Shown piece after piece: positions 61,466 through 64,000 of a stretch of DNA of 64,000 nucleotides (position 1 is the first letter of the stretch; each line of letters begins with the position of its first letter). The notes under the pieces were generated by a model. It saw only the letters and a list, made by a program, of their open reading frames with translations. It made no database searches and had not been told where the DNA came from. Source of the DNA: an uncultured Veillonellaceae bacterium. GTDB taxonomy: Bacteria > Bacillota > Negativicutes > Veillonellales > Negativicoccaceae. The stretch lies in assembly GCA_945876385.1 (NCBI GenBank), contig CAMCNU010000002.1, positions 1 to 64,000 of the forward strand, in the 5' to 3' direction. A program made the position numbers and the translations under genes.

Positions 61466-64000
61466 TTATCCGTTCACTACCGCTTTCTCCTTGAGCATTT
61501 CGACTTCCTTCAGCAACACTTCCATCTGTGCCGCCATCTTCCGATTCTGCTCACGAAGCGCAATCACTTCATCCGCCAGCGCCGTTACTTCTGCATTCCG
61601 TGTAACGGCCCGTTCATCACGTTTACCGACACGGAATGTCATGCCGACGTTGCTCATGATATCCGACCCGCGCCATGATAAACCGCCCGTCAACAGGAAA
61701 TCTCGATTGAAATAGTGGTATACACCGAGTGCAAGCGCATGCTCACCCTGATATCTGCCGACAGCCGCTGAAATCTGCGTCCGCTCCGTTCCGTCAAAAT
61801 CGAGCGGCTTCATACCGGCAAGCGCCGCCGCCATCGCCCCCGATTGATTAATCTTCGTATCGAGAGCTGCCATACCGCCCGCAACCCGTCCTTCAAATTC
61901 GCCGAAAGCACCACTCAGCGCACGGTACACGGTATCTCCTGTAGTCAGATTCCGGTCGCCTTTGGCCACCTCACCCGTGCCGAGTTTGGCTTGCCATGCG
62001 TTCACATCATCTGCAGACAGATTGCCGGCATTCTTGTCAGCCTTCGCCTTCAACGACTGATTGACATCCGCTTTGCTTGCTTTTTGCTCCAGCGCACGAT
62101 AAATTTTGTCACCGGTCACGCCTTTAGTAGTGTTAGCGGCTGTAATCTCGCCATCCAGCGAGGCATTACCCGCAACCACTCCGCTAATCGCTTTATTCAG
62201 CGTGTCGCCCGTAATCAGTCCCGTATTGCCGGCCGCGTTTGCTCCGTTGCCGAGTTTGGTCTGCCATGCCGTGACGTCATCGGTTGTGAGATTGCCTGCG
62301 TTCGTGTCCGCTTTCTTTTTCAATGCGTTATCTACGTCCGCTTTGTTCGCTTTGTTGGCAAGATCTTCCGCTACCGCCGCTTGCATCGCTTGTTTGCTGA
62401 CGTGCACTTTGTAGACAGTGGCGTCGCCTTCTATTTCCGTTGTCACGGTCGTGTTCGTACCGTCCGCTACTTTTACGCTGCCTTTGGCAAGGTCACGGAT
62501 GACCGTCTTGCCGGTGTCCGTCAGGTTGTCCATGTCCGTATTCGCTTTGTTGGCAATATCAGCTGCATTCGCTTTTCCTTGCAACGCTTCGTACACTTTA
62601 TCGCCCGTCACAAGCCCGGTGTTTCCTTGTGTGACCGTGCCGTCACCGAGTGCCGCTTGCCAGTTCGTCTTGTCGATGTTCGTTGCGTCTTTGTTGGCTT
62701 TCTTATTCAAGTCTGCAGTGAGCGTCGTCTGCAAGTTGTTGATTTTGTTGTAGACGGTATTGCCCGTGACTAATCCCGTATTACCTTCGGCTACTTCTCC
62801 CGTGCCGAGTTTGGCTTGCCATGCGGTGACGTCATCGGGCGTGAGATTACTCGCGTTCGTGTCCGCTTTCTTTTTCAGAGCAGCGTCTACGTCCGTTTTG
62901 TTCGCTTTGTTGGCGAGGTCATCTGCTACCGCGTCTTTCATCGCTTGTTTGCTGACGTGCACTTTGTAGACAGTGGCTTCGCCTTCCGTTTCCGTTGTCA
63001 CGGTCGTGTTCGTACCGTCCGCTACTTTTACGCTGCCTTTGGCAAGGTTGCGGATTTCTGTCTTACCTTCTTCAGTAATGTTCTTCAGATCCGTATTCGC
63101 TTTGCCGGCTACTTGGGCTGTGACGTCAATGTTTTGGATGGCACTGTGAAGTGTATCCCCCGTAATCAGTCCTGTATTCCCGGCTGCATTGGCGCCGTCA
63201 CCGAGTGCCGCTTGCCATTTCGTCTTGTCGATGTTCGTTGCGTCTTTGTTGGCTTTCAGTGAAAAGTCCGCGGTCAGCCTCGTCTGCAGGTTCTGGATTT
63301 TGTTGTAGACGGTATTGCCCGTGACTAAGCCCGTATTGCCTTCGGCTACTTCTCCCGTGCCGAGTTTGCCTTGCCATGCTGTGACGTCGCCAGGCGTGAG
63401 ATTGCCCGCGTTCGTGTCCGCTTTCTTTTTCAGAGCAGCGTCTACGTCCGTTTTGTTCGCTTTGTTGGCGAGGTCATCTGCTACCGCGTCTTTCATCGCT
63501 TGTGTGCTGACGTTGACTGCATAGGTCGTCGCATTGCCGTCCGTCCCTGTCGTGACGGTCGTGTTTTCGCCTTTGACTACTTTCACGCTGCCTTTGGCAA
63601 GGTTGCGGATTTCCGTCTTACCTTCTTCGGTAATGTTCTTCAGATCCGTATTCGCTTTGCCGGCTACTTGGGTTGTGACGTCAATGTTTTGGATGGCACT
63701 GTGAAGTGTATCCCCCGTAATCAGTCCTGTATTCCCGGCTGCATTGGCGCCGTCACCGAGTGCCGCTTGCCAGTTCGCTTTGTTAAACTTCGCAAAAGAA
63801 GCCGGCGTTTCAGCCAATGTGTTCAGCTGTTTGAAATTCACCGCATCATTGTCTTGCGTGGCATCCGCCACATGAATAATCCGGCGTTCCTTGCCCGTCG
63901 CACCGACAGATACCGTATTGTCTTCTCCCGTACTGTTGGCACCGAGCACTACCGCATTTCGGGCAGCCGTGGTCACATTCGCGCCAAGGACATACGTACG
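61466..64000 (-). CDS. YadA-like trimeric autotransporter adhesin, 5' end beyond window
   Basis: The frame is open to position 64000, giving 844 visible residues. Order: head-type repeats (NAVVLGANSTGEDNTVSVGA), a neck (RIIHVADATQDNDAVNFKQL), a long stalk of repeated units ending GNTGLITGDT / GNTGLVTGNTVYNKI with AWQAKLGTGEVAEG, and a C-terminal YadA anchor (AAVGRYQGEHALALGVYHYF to WRGSDIMSNVGMTFRVG). About 50 further residues follow the barrel, forming a predicted coiled coil (EVIALREQNRKMAAQMEVLL). It would trimerise in the outer membrane and mediate adhesion. Stalk contains long tandem DNA repeats. Confidence 0.93.
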   Translation of the reverse strand, partial: RTYVLGANVTTAARNAVVLGANSTGEDNTVSVGATGKERRIIHVADATQDNDAVNFKQLNTLAETPASFAKFNKANWQAALGDGANAAGNTGLITGDTLHSAIQNIDVTTQVAGKANTDLKNITEEGKTEIRNLAKGSVKVVKGENTTVTTGTDGNATTYAVNVSTQAMKDAVADDLANKANKTDVDAALKKKADTNAGNLTPGDVTAWQGKLGTGEVAEGNTGLVTGNTVYNKIQNLQTRLTADFSLKANKDATNIDKTKWQAALGDGANAAGNTGLITGDTLHSAIQNIDVTAQVAGKANTDLKNITEEGKTEIRNLAKGSVKVADGTNTTVTTETEGEATVYKVHVSKQAMKDAVADDLANKANKTDVDAALKKKADTNASNLTPDDVTAWQAKLGTGEVAEGNTGLVTGNTVYNKINNLQTTLTADLNKKANKDATNIDKTNWQAALGDGTVTQGNTGLVTGDKVYEALQGKANAADIANKANTDMDNLTDTGKTVIRDLAKGSVKVADGTNTTVTTEIEGDATVYKVHVSKQAMQAAVAEDLANKANKADVDNALKKKADTNAGNLTTDDVTAWQTKLGNGANAAGNTGLITGDTLNKAISGVVAGNASLDGEITAANTTKGVTGDKIYRALEQKASKADVNQSLKAKADKNAGNLSADDVNAWQAKLGTGEVAKGDRNLTTGDTVYRALSGAFGEFEGRVAGGMAALDTKINQSGAMAAALAGMKPLDFDGTERTQISAAVGRYQGEHALALGVYHYFNRDFLLTGGLSWRGSDIMSNVGMTFRVGKRDERAVTRNAEVTALADEVIALREQNRKMAAQMEVLLKEVEMLKEKAVVNG
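62640..63749 (-). repeat. Two tandem 555-bp repeats in the adhesin stalk
   Basis: Units at about 62640-63194 and 63195-63749 are nearly identical, with landmarks such as TGACGTCAATGTTTTGGATG or TGTTGTAGACGGTATTGCCC recurring exactly 555 bp (185 codons) apart. Shorter, diverged relatives of the unit continue to about 61950. Copy number could change by recombination without breaking the frame. Confidence 0.9.

Noticed and set aside
61950-63800. CRISPR-like periodicity
   Set aside because: The repeats are long, in-frame parts of the adhesin stalk with no spacer pattern and no cas genes; no CRISPR array is present in the window.

Overview
The window is G+C-rich chromosomal DNA from a diderm Firmicute of the class Negativicutes (Veillonella/Dialister/Megasphaera/Selenomonas-like; I cannot resolve the genus). 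Firmicute traits are T-box leaders, strong AGGAGG ribosome sites, YlbF, a YerC-type TrpR relative and a SCIFF peptide with its radical-SAM maturase. Outer-membrane traits are a YadA-type trimeric autotransporter, an OstA/LptD-like protein, a secretin, a small beta-barrel protein and a hemagglutinin-repeat fragment. Nearly all genes are on the minus strand, with many 1-4 nt overlaps (ATGA, TGATG, TAATG), so most of the window is long co-transcribed blocks.

Layout. 1-1.2 kb: AT-richer accessory edge, two small membrane proteins beside a hemagglutinin-repeat fragment. 1.3-4.9 kb (+): TAXI-type TRAP transporter (binding protein, DUF1850, fused membrane subunit) behind a structured leader. 5.0-8.3 kb: orphan citrate lyase ligase, a degenerate iron-alcohol-dehydrogenase paralogue and a LysR regulator. 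8.4-11.9 kb: frameshifted radC, maf, DUF4321, a membrane protein, a HAD phosphatase and a lipoprotein. 12.0-14.2 kb: thrS with T-box. 14.2-16.7 kb: CofE-like ligase, membrane protein, murI, YbgC-like thioesterase. 16.8-19.1 kb: zinc-ribbon protein, DUF1232 protein and an unusual His/Cys-rich + DUF697 + LEA-like protein. 19.2-22.0 kb: SDR, TauE-type permease, divergent polysaccharide deacetylase. 22.0-23.6 kb: pyrF-pyrE with an attenuator-like leader. 23.8-26.8 kb: four envelope or surface-type genes. 26.8-27.4 kb: gene-free region with a 72-bp direct repeat. 27.4-34.5 kb: complete F1Fo ATP synthase operon with atpZ and atpI. 34.5-37.4 kb: wecB, wecA and a small outer-membrane protein. 37.5-43.4 kb: hydroxyacid dehydrogenase, phosphohexomutase, yerC with a strong operator-like repeat, YkvI-type transporter, aminotransferase, and an isoleucine-type T-box feeding a 72-residue hydrophobic protein. 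43.5-50.3 kb: ABC-F protein and an outer-membrane operon (secretin, partner, LptD-like, two exported proteins). 50.3-52.0 kb: SCIFF ranthipeptide and maturase. 52.6-52.8 kb (+): tRNA-Pro and tRNA-Gly. 53.2-61.3 kb: malic enzyme, speD, RNase PH/XTPase fusion, murB, ylbF, trmL, yihY, typA. 61.4-64.0 kb: 3' part of a YadA-like adhesin.

How the genes fit together: many serve the envelope (MurI and MurB for peptidoglycan, WecA/WecB for UDP-linked amino sugars and lipid-linked glycans, LptD-like, secretin, adhesins, deacetylases). A second group is core metabolism and energy (malic enzyme, ATP synthase, pyrimidine and polyamine enzymes). Points that deserve follow-up are the metal-site-less alcohol dehydrogenase paralogue, the three-part His-rich/DUF697/LEA-like protein, the T-box in front of a small hydrophobic protein with skewed codon use, the inverted repeat around the yerC promoter, the pyrF leader with a 16-codon frame, and the terminator between SCIFF precursor and maturase. 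All assignments come from reading motifs in translated sequence; no database search was run.
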